Source: JAWMQL01 sp033283165 (GTDB lineage: Bacteria; Pseudomonadota; Gammaproteobacteria; Pseudomonadales; Halieaceae). Taken from it: a DNA stretch of 64,000 nt. Location: positions 1,088,344 to 1,152,343 of the forward strand of contig JAWMQL010000001.1 in NCBI GenBank assembly GCA_033283165.1. The letters run 5' to 3'. Under the pieces are notes generated by a model. It saw only the letters and a program-made list of their open reading frames with translations. It ran no database searches and was not told the origin of the DNA. This document shows positions 33,971 through 42,418 of the stretch, piece by piece (positions within the stretch are counted from its first letter, which is position 1; every line of letters begins with the position of its first letter). Both the position numbers and the translations under genes were made by a program.

Positions 33971-36076
33971 CTACTGGCCTGCCCCGGGGCCGTCAGCCTC
34001 ACCAGGCAATTCGAAAACGTAAATCGCCTGCCCGGTAACCGGCTGGTAGATCTCCGGGCTGACCTGCGCGGTCAGCGCCCGAAAAACGCCGATGCCGGTC
34101 TGCACCGCGATATATTGCCGACCCTCGACCGCGAACGAAATGGGAAACCCGTGTAGTGGCGCTCCCAGCCGAACCTGCCAGAGCAGTTCGCCCGAGTCGA
34201 CGTCAAAGGCCTTGAAGTAACGATCGAGGTCACCGACAAACGCCAGCCCCCCTGCCGTGGTCAATACCCCGGTGAGAAACATGGCGGCCTGTTGATGGGC
34301 CCAGAGTTCCTCCATCGCGTCCACGTCGAACGCCGCCAGTCGACCGAGTTTGCCGTCGACGCCGGGCATCGGGTAGGTATGGGATTCGCCACCGTAGCCA
34401 CCGCCGCCCTCCTTCATTTCCACCGGGCGGCCGAGCAATTCCGAGCACAGCTGGTGGAGCGGTATGATCAGGGCCCCGGCCTCGGGGCTGTAGCCGGAGG
34501 CCTGCCAGTTGTGCCCGCCGTAAATGCCGGGGCAGGCGCTGATCGGCTCATTCAGGCCCGCACTGCGGATGTCGGCGCGGTAGCCCACCTCGCCCCGCTC
34601 TCGATCGACCGATTCAAAGATGGTCTGTGGCATTGTTTCCACCATCGCCAGGAACCGGCCCGTGCGGCGGTCAAGTTTCCACAGGATGCCATCCTTGCCG
34701 ACGGTGAGAAGGGCCGGGGTACCGTTCAGGTCAACCAGCACCCGCTCGAATCCCACCTCCATGTCGATGGTCTCGCCGGCAACATGCTGGTAGTGCCAGA
34801 CGATCCTGCCGGTTCTGGGCTCCAGCGCCAGGGTGGAATTGGTGTACAGCGCGGCATCGCCGGTGGTCATACCGCGGCTGGCGGCCACCCAGGGCTTCGC
34901 CTGTGACGTGCCGATAAAGAACAGCTTCGATTCCGGGTCGTAAGATCCCGCGATCCAGGTGTCGGAACCGGCCCGCAGTCCCACCGGCAGGCCGCCCCAG
35001 GTGTCCCCGCCAGGTTCACCCGGTTGTGCGATGGTGGAGGTGCGCCAGAGTTCCCGTCCCGTGTCCGGGTCGTGGCCTGTAATGAAACAGCCGTTGCCGG
35101 TGTAACGCTCGCAGCCGTTGATGCCACTGATCACAACCCCGTCGGCGATGAGCGGTCCGCTGGTATGCGTATAACCCTGCCGGAAATCAGCCTTCCCGGT
35201 TCGCCAGACCTGCTCACCGGTGTGGACATCAACCGCCACGACGGCGGCATCGTAGGTAGCGAGAAACAGCTTGTCACCGTACAGGGCGATGTTTCGGGTT
35301 GGCCCGCCCAGGGTCCGGGATGCCTGCGGGAACTGGTACCGATACTCCCAGATCACGTCGCCGCTTGCCGCGTCGACCGCCTGCAGGACATTCCCCGGGT
35401 GGGTCAGGAACATGATGCCCTTGTACACCAGCGGGGTACCCTGGTTAGAGCCGTCCTGCATGGCCAGAACCCAGGCCAGGCGCAAACCGTGCACATTGCC
35501 GCGGTTCACACTGTCGAGCGGGCTGTATCCCTGGCCGTCCAGGGTGCGGCGCCAACTCAACCAATCTGCCTTGTCGGGCTCTGCGAGCATCGCGTCCGTC
35601 ACCGGCGGCAGCGGCGGAATCCGGCGATTGACAAACCCACCCCGGGACCTTGCCACCTCATCGATGCTGCCCGCCTCGGACCAGCTCTCCCATTTCCCGC
35701 TCGCGTCGCCCTCCGTTCCGCCACCGGACAACGCGCCCTGGTTTGCCTGGTCCACAAAAGCGAGAATCGCCCCGTAGTCCGCACTGCGCAACGGGTTCGA
35801 CGAACCGGGGGGCATATTGGCCCGGGTGTAGGCCAGCAGCGCACTCGACTTCGGCCACTTCGAAAGGAATGCCTCACCCACCAGGGCGGTTCCGTGTGCT
35901 GACCCCCTCAGGTCAGCGCCGTGACAGCCGGCACAATGCTGCTGATAGAGCGCCCGCCCCTCGGCCAGGAACTCCTCGCCCGCGGCCTGTGCCGGGTCAG
36001 TCGCCAGGGAGAAGCCAGCCAGGCCCACGAGCAACGCCAGCTGTTGCAGACGGCCGTAATGATGGAATATCAGCAT
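33971..36076 (-). CDS. PQQ-dependent alcohol dehydrogenase with N-terminal cytochrome c domain
   Basis: A 701-residue periplasmic quinohaemoprotein. A signal peptide (to about residue 32) precedes a cytochrome c domain with CAGCH at 48-52 and a likely axial Met in TRANMPPGSSNPL. The eight-bladed PQQ propeller follows from about residue 150, with repeats such as AVDAASGDVIWEYRY, VDVHTGEQVWRTG, HDPDTGRELWRTS and LEPRTGRIVWHYQHV. Haem and PQQ in one chain mean that electrons leave through the fused cytochrome. The haem is N-terminal, not C-terminal as in type II alcohol dehydrogenases. The ATG at 36076 follows GGGGAG. It is divergent from a TetR gene. The substrate is probably a primary or secondary alcohol. 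Confidence 0.87.
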   Translation of the reverse strand: MLIFHHYGRLQQLALLVGLAGFSLATDPAQAAGEEFLAEGRALYQQHCAGCHGADLRGSAHGTALVGEAFLSKWPKSSALLAYTRANMPPGSSNPLRSADYGAILAFVDQANQGALSGGGTEGDASGKWESWSEAGSIDEVARSRGGFVNRRIPPLPPVTDAMLAEPDKADWLSWRRTLDGQGYSPLDSVNRGNVHGLRLAWVLAMQDGSNQGTPLVYKGIMFLTHPGNVLQAVDAASGDVIWEYRYQFPQASRTLGGPTRNIALYGDKLFLATYDAAVVAVDVHTGEQVWRTGKADFRQGYTHTSGPLIADGVVISGINGCERYTGNGCFITGHDPDTGRELWRTSTIAQPGEPGGDTWGGLPVGLRAGSDTWIAGSYDPESKLFFIGTSQAKPWVAASRGMTTGDAALYTNSTLALEPRTGRIVWHYQHVAGETIDMEVGFERVLVDLNGTPALLTVGKDGILWKLDRRTGRFLAMVETMPQTIFESVDRERGEVGYRADIRSAGLNEPISACPGIYGGHNWQASGYSPEAGALIIPLHQLCSELLGRPVEMKEGGGGYGGESHTYPMPGVDGKLGRLAAFDVDAMEELWAHQQAAMFLTGVLTTAGGLAFVGDLDRYFKAFDVDSGELLWQVRLGAPLHGFPISFAVEGRQYIAVQTGIGVFRALTAQVSPEIYQPVTGQAIYVFELPGEADGPGAGQ

Positions 36077-36153
36077 GTTGTCTCCCCTTGCAGCCAGGCA
36101 CTCAATTGATATAAACGCTACCAACACTTGACTTGTCTGCAGGCTAGTCTAAT

Positions 36154-36172
36154 CTTGTTGGACACAAACAAG
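36154..36172. promoter_or_regulatory. Candidate TetR operator, copy 2 (CTTG...CAAG dyad)
   Basis: CTTGTTGGACACAAACAAG has 6-bp perfect arms (CTTGTT/AACAAG) and a 7-bp spacer. It matches the reverse complement of the 33853 and 55008 sites at 16 of 19 positions. It sits in the 164-bp gap between the quinohaemoprotein (start 36076) and the TetR gene (start 36241), the classical place for an autoregulatory TetR operator. Confidence 0.65.
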
Positions 36173-36240
36173 CAAATTATCTACACCGGAACACCATCAC
36201 AGGACGTGCTTTGACAGGGGCCGGGCAAGAGATATTTGGC

Positions 36241-36912
36241 ATGACGACACAACAAGAACGCAGCACCGGCTCCCGCACCCCGAGCCGCAGTGCCAAGGGC
36301 AACAGGCGGCGCACGCAGGCGGAACGCACCGCGCTGTCGGACTCGGCCATGTTCAAAGCGGCCGTCGAATTGATCAACGAGCGCGGCACCCAGCGGACCA
36401 CCCTGAAGGAAATTGGCGAGCGAGCGGGCTACAGCCGGGGGCTGGCTCACTCCCGCTTCGGGTCGAAAGAGGGCTTCCTGAACCAGTTGTTTGTCAGGTT
36501 CGACGCCCGTTGGAAGGAGCACCTGAATGGCTACGTGGGGAACAAGACCGGCATCCATGCCCTGAAAGCAGCCGCCCGTTCCCTGCGCGATTTCCTCGGT
36601 GCTGAATCCGGCTATATGCGCGCCATGTATGTACTGTGGTACGAATCCCTCGGTCACGAATCGGCCATGCGGGAAAAACTGGCGGACCACCATCGCATTT
36701 ACCGGGAAGACGCTGCCAGGTGGATACAGGCCGGCATCGACGACGGCGATATCAACCCGGCCATAGACGCCCAGCAATTTGCCATACAATACTGCGCCTT
36801 CATATTTGGCGTGGTGTACCAGTGGTTGGTCAACGCGGACTCGCTGGACCTGGACGCCCTGTTTTCACACTACGAGATGACCCTGGATCGGGTGCTGCTC
36901 GACAAGCACTGA
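36241..36912 (+). CDS. TetR-family transcriptional regulator
   Basis: A 223-residue regulator. After a basic N-terminal tail comes the HTH (AVELINERGTQRTTLKEIGE, then RAGYSRGLAHSRFGSKEGFL) and a helical ligand domain ending LDALFSHYEMTLDRVLL. The HSRFGSKE element replaces the usual YxYFxxK. The ATG at 36241 is preceded by GAGA; a TTG at 36211 is an alternative start. It is divergent from the quinohaemoprotein and probably represses it and the other promoters carrying the same dyad (33853, 55008). The inducer would be a substrate or CoA intermediate of the pathway. Confidence 0.88.
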   Translation: MTTQQERSTGSRTPSRSAKGNRRRTQAERTALSDSAMFKAAVELINERGTQRTTLKEIGERAGYSRGLAHSRFGSKEGFLNQLFVRFDARWKEHLNGYVGNKTGIHALKAAARSLRDFLGAESGYMRAMYVLWYESLGHESAMREKLADHHRIYREDAARWIQAGIDDGDINPAIDAQQFAIQYCAFIFGVVYQWLVNADSLDLDALFSHYEMTLDRVLLDKH

Positions 36913-36929
36913 CCACCCCCCCGCCCACT

Positions 36930-36956
36930 GGCCGACCACAGCAACAACAGTCGGCC
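36930..36956. terminator. Possible bidirectional hairpin between convergent genes
   Basis: GGCCGAC (36930-36936) and GTCGGCC (36950-36956) can pair around a 13-base loop in the 50-bp gap between the convergent TetR and quinoprotein genes. No clear T run follows on either strand, so termination is only suggested by position. Confidence 0.35.
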
Positions 36957-36962
36957 TGGCTG

Positions 36963-38798
36963 TTATTCCTGTGCCAGTTCAAACGCGAGCAGTACGTTAC
37001 CGGGCATGTGGAAATAAATGCCGTAGCCACTGTTCACAAACAGCCTGCGGCCGGCGAACACCGGACCACTACCACCGCCGAATGAACCACCGCTTGCGCT
37101 AACCCCATTGACCGTCGGGAACGCCCGGGCGCTGTCGAAATCCCACAGCACCGAACCATCGTCGGCGCTGTAGGCGCGCAGGTGGCCGTCCATCGCGCCG
37201 CCCAGCACACCGCCGGGAAAAGCCGACGCTGCTGCCGAAAGGCCCGGCTGGCAAAGATCGCGGCCGGCGCAGACGTCCCGGGCACGCTGATACCACAGGA
37301 CCTCGCCGCTCTCGACGTCCAGCGCATACATTCCGGGGAAGGGTTCTCCCGGCCACCGGGGCCCGCCGTCGAAGTCGGACATCGGCACATAGACGACCTC
37401 ACCATCGACCGCCATCCCGAAGTGCACCCCACCCTGGATGCCTCCGCGGCCGAGCTTTTTCTGCCACAGCACCTCGCCGCCCTTGTCCGGATCCAGCCCA
37501 TAGACGACACCTGACTTCTGTCCGGCAATCAGCACCTCCCTGCCCTCGGCAGTCCGGGCGATTATCACCGCTGCACCAAAATCGTAGTCCGGCCCGTTCT
37601 CCGGTGGACAGTTTATTTTCTCCTCTGTCTCGCAGCCCATGTTCCAGGCGTCACCGGAGGTCATCTGCTGACGCCAACGAATGCTGCCGTCTGCCAGGTC
37701 CAGGGCGAGAATGGCGTCACTGGTATCGTTGGCTGGCGAAGAGTAGTTCTCTCCCGTACCCACGTACATCACACCTCGCTTCAGGTCCAGGGCGGGGGTA
37801 TTCCATATGGGTGCACCCGAGGGCGCGATCCGCGGCGTGCCGACGCTGTTCTTGCCCACCTCCCGCGGCGGTTCGTCGATGGTGTAACCGGTCCAGAGCT
37901 TCTCGCCGGTGTCCGCCGCATACACCGCCACCCCGCCGCGGAAGGTGCAACAGGCGTAGCCCGGGTCCGCCGCAGCCGTCACCTCCAGCGCTGACAGGGG
38001 CACATACAGGCGCCCGTCGTGCAGGGCCGGCGCGGCGGTCAGGGTCAGGCTGGGGTGGTCGTCCGGCCGATCCCGCCAGGCCAGTTCACCGGTCACCGCG
38101 TTGACCGCGTACACGTTACCCACCAGGTCACCGAAGTAGAGTAAAGGTGACTTGTGCTCCCCCGGTTGCCAGGGAGCGATCACGATCGCGGTCCGCACCT
38201 CGGCGACGGTACTGAACGTCCAGCGCAGGCAGCCGGTGGCCTGGTCAAGCGCAAACACCGTGCCGTTCTGGCTGCCCACGAACACGGCACCGCCCGCCGT
38301 GGCGGGCTGGGACCGGGCCCGCACCGCATCGGGGTAGGCAAAGGCCCACTTCAGGCGCAGCCGGGAAATATTGCCCGCATTGATAGCCGTGTGGCTGCTG
38401 TCGAAATTGCGCTGGTTGCCCAGTTGCACTCCCCAGCCCAGGGCATTGGGTGGCTGGTTGAAGTCAAAGCTGGCGGCGTCACCGGAACAAGCGGGCGGCA
38501 GCGCTGCCTCGTGGGCATCGTCCAGGTCCTGCCCGGTCAGGTATTCCGCGATCTGGCGACGTTGCCCTGGGTCGAGGGCGCTCGCCTGCTCCTGCATGAT
38601 ACCCGAGTCCATTGCGCGGTAAACAGAACTGGCGGACATGATCTGTAGCAGGCTGAGCTGGGGCGCCTTGGATACCGACCCGCCATGACACTGTTCGCAG
38701 TGCTGCTCGTACAGGGCCTTGCCCGCCGGGTCATCTGCCGCCGCTGCGGATACCGCGACCGCCAGGCCGCCAAGGAACAGGATTAATGCTGACTTCAT
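36963..38798 (-). CDS. PQQ quinohaemoprotein, polyvinyl-alcohol-dehydrogenase (cytochrome) type
   Basis: A 611-residue periplasmic enzyme. A signal peptide ending at about AAA21 is followed by a short cytochrome domain with CEQCH at 34-38. The propeller shows ARSQPATAGGAVFVGSQNGT, LYFGDLVGNVYAVNAVTGEL, the vicinal cysteines C283-C284 in GYACCTFRGGVAVYAADTGE, and PIWNTPALDLKRGVMYVGTG. This arrangement matches the polyvinyl-alcohol dehydrogenase (cytochrome) family. Members attack secondary hydroxyls; use on a real polymer is not implied here. The ATG at 38798 follows GGAGG. It overlaps the GST-like gene by 4 bp (ATGA), so the two are translationally coupled. Confidence 0.86.
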   Translation of the reverse strand: MKSALILFLGGLAVAVSAAAADDPAGKALYEQHCEQCHGGSVSKAPQLSLLQIMSASSVYRAMDSGIMQEQASALDPGQRRQIAEYLTGQDLDDAHEAALPPACSGDAASFDFNQPPNALGWGVQLGNQRNFDSSHTAINAGNISRLRLKWAFAYPDAVRARSQPATAGGAVFVGSQNGTVFALDQATGCLRWTFSTVAEVRTAIVIAPWQPGEHKSPLLYFGDLVGNVYAVNAVTGELAWRDRPDDHPSLTLTAAPALHDGRLYVPLSALEVTAAADPGYACCTFRGGVAVYAADTGEKLWTGYTIDEPPREVGKNSVGTPRIAPSGAPIWNTPALDLKRGVMYVGTGENYSSPANDTSDAILALDLADGSIRWRQQMTSGDAWNMGCETEEKINCPPENGPDYDFGAAVIIARTAEGREVLIAGQKSGVVYGLDPDKGGEVLWQKKLGRGGIQGGVHFGMAVDGEVVYVPMSDFDGGPRWPGEPFPGMYALDVESGEVLWYQRARDVCAGRDLCQPGLSAAASAFPGGVLGGAMDGHLRAYSADDGSVLWDFDSARAFPTVNGVSASGGSFGGGSGPVFAGRRLFVNSGYGIYFHMPGNVLLAFELAQE

Positions 38799-39709
38799 AG
38801 TGCCTCCACTCGATAGCCGACCCGCGGGAAATGCACCACGACCTCGCCCGCGTGGGGGTCTTCGCGCCGCACAGCAACGTCATGCTGGGTGAGCCGGACC
38901 AGGCTGCCCGATACGGGTACCGCGCCGTAATCCTCCGGCGTGACCGTCACCTGCTGACCGGCTTCCAGTGGCGGCCAGCGACCGGGCGCCAGGGCCGTTT
39001 CCGCCGTGGGTGTGCTGTCCCGTGACTCGGTGTGCGCTTGCGCCGCCGTCACCTCGGTGCGCACGCCATGACCCAGCGCCGCCACCCGCTGCTCCCAGGC
39101 TTGCAGGCTGGGCAGGTCTTCCAGCAGGGCGTCGGCCCCGTTGATATTTCCACGGCACATCCAGACCGGGGCGTAACAGGCGGCATCGGCCCAGGAAGCG
39201 GCGTCGCCCAGCAGCCAGTTCCGCCCGTCTGCGAGCATGTCCTCCACCCGCTGCAGGTTGGCTCGAAACTGCGCGAACAGGTGCGGTATCTCATCCGGCA
39301 GGGTCTGCTGGTCGAGAAAGTCGAAAAAAGCGAATCGGTCCTCGATGATCGCCTGCGGCAGCCCCTCATTGGTCCCCATCGACAAGCCCGCCCCGGGCCG
39401 GAACAGCAACAGGTCACTCCAGGAGGCCAGGCTGTGACACAGCGATTCGCTGCCACCAGGGAATAGTGTCGGGGCCCCGAATCGCGCCTCGAGTTCGCGC
39501 GCAATACGCTGGGTGTCGCAATAAATGTCGGCGCCGATCTGCATCACCGGGGTCTTCCGGTAGCCCCCGGTCAGAGCGGTGAGATCCGGCTTGGGCATGA
39601 CCAGTGGAATCTGGACCGAGCGCCACGCCAGGTTCTTGATACCCAGCGCGACCCGCACCTTTTCCGCGAAGGGGGAGATGTCAAAGTGATGAAGAATGAT
39701 GTCAGTCAC
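38795..39709 (-). CDS. Glutathione S-transferase-like protein with C-terminal extension
   Basis: A 304-residue protein. Residues 1-80 are a thioredoxin-fold GST domain (LHHFDISPFAEKVRVALG with a Ser at the activating position, and YRKTPVMQIGADIYCDTQRI containing the cis-Pro). An all-helical GST C-domain follows (EDMLADGRNWLLGDAASWAD). About 80 further residues after position 225 have a beta-rich character unlike GST and may be a separate small domain. GSTs in catabolic clusters do glutathione addition, isomerisation or ether cleavage. The start is GTG at 39709 with no clear ribosome site, so the start is uncertain. Confidence 0.75.
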   Translation of the reverse strand: MTDIILHHFDISPFAEKVRVALGIKNLAWRSVQIPLVMPKPDLTALTGGYRKTPVMQIGADIYCDTQRIARELEARFGAPTLFPGGSESLCHSLASWSDLLLFRPGAGLSMGTNEGLPQAIIEDRFAFFDFLDQQTLPDEIPHLFAQFRANLQRVEDMLADGRNWLLGDAASWADAACYAPVWMCRGNINGADALLEDLPSLQAWEQRVAALGHGVRTEVTAAQAHTESRDSTPTAETALAPGRWPPLEAGQQVTVTPEDYGAVPVSGSLVRLTQHDVAVRREDPHAGEVVVHFPRVGYRVEAL

Positions 39710-39779
39710 GGCTTTTATACCCGGTCATTCGTCGCGCCCGCCCTACCCGATAAAGCGGGGGCACGCTGTCCCTGGCCAT

Positions 39780-39803
39780 AAAAAAGGGCCGGCAAACCGG
39801 CCC
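39780..39803 (-). terminator. Rho-independent terminator of the TonB receptor gene
   Basis: On the minus strand GGGCCGG and CCGGCCC form a 7-bp GC stem with a 4-base loop, followed by six T residues (A6 at 39780-39785 on the plus strand). It lies 21 bp beyond the TonB receptor stop and separates it from the GST-like gene. Confidence 0.85.
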
Positions 39804-39823
39804 GGAAAGGTCAATCATATACC

Positions 39824-42301
39824 TTACTTGCTGGTACCAAACCTGGCGCCCAACTCCAGGCCCCACACGCGAGGTTCGGCATAGGTCGCGAAGGTCCACA
39901 GACCGCCGACATACTGGGCGGCGTTGCGGTAGCGCTCATCGGTCAGGTTCTTGCCAAACGCGGCCAGGTACCAGTTACCGCTGGGATGGGTGTAGGTGAT
40001 ACTGGCGTTGACCAGCGTATGTTCCTGCAGCGTGGTGTTGAAATCCGGCACCGGGGTGCCGCCTGGGAAGCCGGGGCTGGGCGGATCTATCGCGTAGTAG
40101 TTGACGCTTTCGTCCTCGTAGTAGACGCCACCGATCGCGCGGATGTCACCCCAACTGGCTGAGTAGGTATAGGTCAGGTCGAGACCCGCCGTGACCTCCG
40201 GCGCCCGGGTCACGTCGTTACCCGCCAGGGAAACCGGCGGCGTGCTGGGATCCAGGTCCAGGTCCAGGTCGAACTTGTTGTACTCGGAATCCAAAAGACC
40301 CAGGTTGGCCTGCAGCGTGAGGCCGTCGGTCAGCAACACCGTGGTCTCCAGTTCCAGGCCATAGGCTTCCACCTTACCGGCGTTGAACACCACGGTCTCC
40401 TGCAGACCTTCCGGCGTGGTCACGATCGTCGCCCGCTGCATATCCTTGTATTCCACGTAGAACAGGGCGGAGTTCAAGCGTGCGCGACCGTTCCAGAAGT
40501 CCGCTTTCAGGCCCACCTCAAAGGAATCGGCTTCCTCCGGGTCGTACCGGGTTGCGGACAGCGGCACTGACAGACCGGAACCGGCCTGGTCCGAGTAACC
40601 ACCGGACTTGAAGCCGTGGCTGTAGCTGGCATACCCGTACAGTGACTCGCTGAACTGGTTCGATAGCAGCACCCGGTAGGTCGGCTCGGTCCATTTCTCC
40701 TTGTCGGTCTGGCAATCGAAGGGGTTCACCGTGCTACAGGGATAGCGGCCGGTATTATTGCCGTCGAAGGGCAGCGAGGCGGGACCTACACCGTAGACCA
40801 CGATGGGCGTGCCGGGACGCGAGAAAAATTTCTTCTCTTCTTCGGTGTAGCGAATGCCCGCGGACAGGCTCCAGGTATTGGCGAAATTGAAGGTGCCGTC
40901 GACATAGGCGGCGATGGACTCCAGTTCCTGGTTATTGCTGATCAACAGGGGATTGTCGTCATCCAGCACCCCTTCCACGGCGGACCCGAAGATCTCCAAC
41001 ACCCCGAGGTACTGGGCCACGTTGAAGGCGGTATCGTCTTCCTGGTAGAAGACACCGGCCACAAAGTTGAACGGGCCGTCATAGTAGGAGGCCACCCGCA
41101 GTTCCTGCTGGAAGGTCTCGCGCTCGTCGTAGCGATTGGCGTCGAACAGGGACACGATCCCGTTTACGTCCCCCACCTCGCCGGTATAGGTGCTGGGCAG
41201 GTTGGAATCCTGGTTGCGCTGCCCGGTTACCGAGGTTATCTGGTACTGGCCTATGGTCCAGTCGATGTTCATGTAGTAACCATCGACATCGATCGCGTGT
41301 CCGTCGCGGAATCTCAGCCCGGTCGGGGTGCCGTCCGCCAGGAAATCACGGTTGGTGACGCCGGCCTGGTCAAGGGGATCGCCGCGGGTTACCCCGGGAA
41401 AGCCAATCACGTTCCAGGCCTGGCCCGACCGGGGATCGGTCTCGTTGACCGCCGGAGGGGAATCGCTGCGATCACGCAGGTACTCGTACTGCAGATTAAT
41501 CGTCAGGTTGTCGGTGGGTGACCACAGCATCTTGACCCGGCCGGACTCGGAATCGTCGCCGCCGAGATCCCTGCCGTCGCCGATATAGTTGCCGCCGGCG
41601 GAGTTGGGGCTGTCCTTGCCGTTCTTGTAATAACCGTCACTGTCTTCGAGAAAGCCCGCTATCCGAAACGCGAGGGTGTCATCGACCACTGGGATGTTGA
41701 TCGAGCCTTTCACTTCCCGTCGGCCATAGTCACCGTAAAGGTAGCTGATATCCCCACCCCATTCGTTGAGAATCGGCTTCTTGGTGGTGACGTTGACCAC
41801 CCCGGCGGTGGTGTTCTTGCCGAACAGGGTGCCCTGGGGTCCGCGCAGCACCTGCACGTTGTCGATGTCGTAGGCATCGAGCAACTGGGTCTGCATGTGG
41901 GGAATAACGAAGTCGTCGACGATCACCCCGACCGGCGGTTCCCAGTACACCAGGATGTCGGTCTGGGAAGCCGCGCGCATGGCGAAACCGGCCGCGTTGA
42001 ATCCCGTGACCTGGGCGGCGCTGAAGTTCGGGGTGAGTAAGGCCACCTCGCCGATATTGGCGGCAAACAGGCTCTCGAATTTCTCACTGTCAATCGCGGT
42101 AACCGCCACCGGCGTCGACTGGACATCGGTGACGCGGCGGGTCGCAGTCACCAGGATTTCCTCCAGTTGCATGGCCTGCTCGGAGGTCTGGGCGAATGCG
42201 GCTTGCCCCGCCAGCGCCAGGGTCGGCGTGAGGCCGAGTAGCAAGGGCTTCCTGAGTTTTTGCCAGGCGAGATACTGTGGCGTGCGGCGAGAAGGCTTCA
42301 T
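39824..42301 (-). CDS. TonB-dependent outer-membrane receptor
   Basis: An 825-residue receptor with a signal peptide (basic start, hydrophobic LLLGLTPTLALAGQ, cleavage near AAFAQ), a TonB-box-like LEEILVTATRR, and plug motifs TPNFSAAQVTGF and VQVLRGPQGTLFGKNTTAGV. The barrel ends in RVWGLELGARF. This LEEIxVTA plug type is common among receptors in catabolic clusters of marine gammaproteobacteria and sphingomonads. The ATG at 42301 follows AGGAG. A perfect dyad CTTGAAT/ATTCAAG at 42359-42375 lies in its promoter, so the TetR protein encoded at 49164 probably controls it. It has its own terminator. Confidence 0.92.
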   Translation of the reverse strand: MKPSRRTPQYLAWQKLRKPLLLGLTPTLALAGQAAFAQTSEQAMQLEEILVTATRRVTDVQSTPVAVTAIDSEKFESLFAANIGEVALLTPNFSAAQVTGFNAAGFAMRAASQTDILVYWEPPVGVIVDDFVIPHMQTQLLDAYDIDNVQVLRGPQGTLFGKNTTAGVVNVTTKKPILNEWGGDISYLYGDYGRREVKGSINIPVVDDTLAFRIAGFLEDSDGYYKNGKDSPNSAGGNYIGDGRDLGGDDSESGRVKMLWSPTDNLTINLQYEYLRDRSDSPPAVNETDPRSGQAWNVIGFPGVTRGDPLDQAGVTNRDFLADGTPTGLRFRDGHAIDVDGYYMNIDWTIGQYQITSVTGQRNQDSNLPSTYTGEVGDVNGIVSLFDANRYDERETFQQELRVASYYDGPFNFVAGVFYQEDDTAFNVAQYLGVLEIFGSAVEGVLDDDNPLLISNNQELESIAAYVDGTFNFANTWSLSAGIRYTEEEKKFFSRPGTPIVVYGVGPASLPFDGNNTGRYPCSTVNPFDCQTDKEKWTEPTYRVLLSNQFSESLYGYASYSHGFKSGGYSDQAGSGLSVPLSATRYDPEEADSFEVGLKADFWNGRARLNSALFYVEYKDMQRATIVTTPEGLQETVVFNAGKVEAYGLELETTVLLTDGLTLQANLGLLDSEYNKFDLDLDLDPSTPPVSLAGNDVTRAPEVTAGLDLTYTYSASWGDIRAIGGVYYEDESVNYYAIDPPSPGFPGGTPVPDFNTTLQEHTLVNASITYTHPSGNWYLAAFGKNLTDERYRNAAQYVGGLWTFATYAEPRVWGLELGARFGTSK

Positions 42302-42358
42302 CTTGTAGTCTCCTATCGGCTCCGTGGGAACCTGTTTATATTTAATTGCGGGCACTAA

Positions 42359-42375
42359 CTTGAATCTTATTCAAG
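42359..42375. promoter_or_regulatory. Candidate TetR operator TTGAAT-N3-ATTCAA, site 1
   Basis: CTTGAATCTTATTCAAG has perfect 7-bp arms and a 3-base spacer, 58 bp upstream of the TonB receptor start. The core TTGAAT-N3-ATTCAA recurs at 49099-49113 and, with one change, at 54987-55001. A second dyad ACTTGA/TCAAGT (42381-42404) is next to it. Confidence 0.7.
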
Positions 42376-42418
42376 ATTGGACTTGATAATTGTTTTTGTC
42401 AAGTAAATTTCATAGGGC

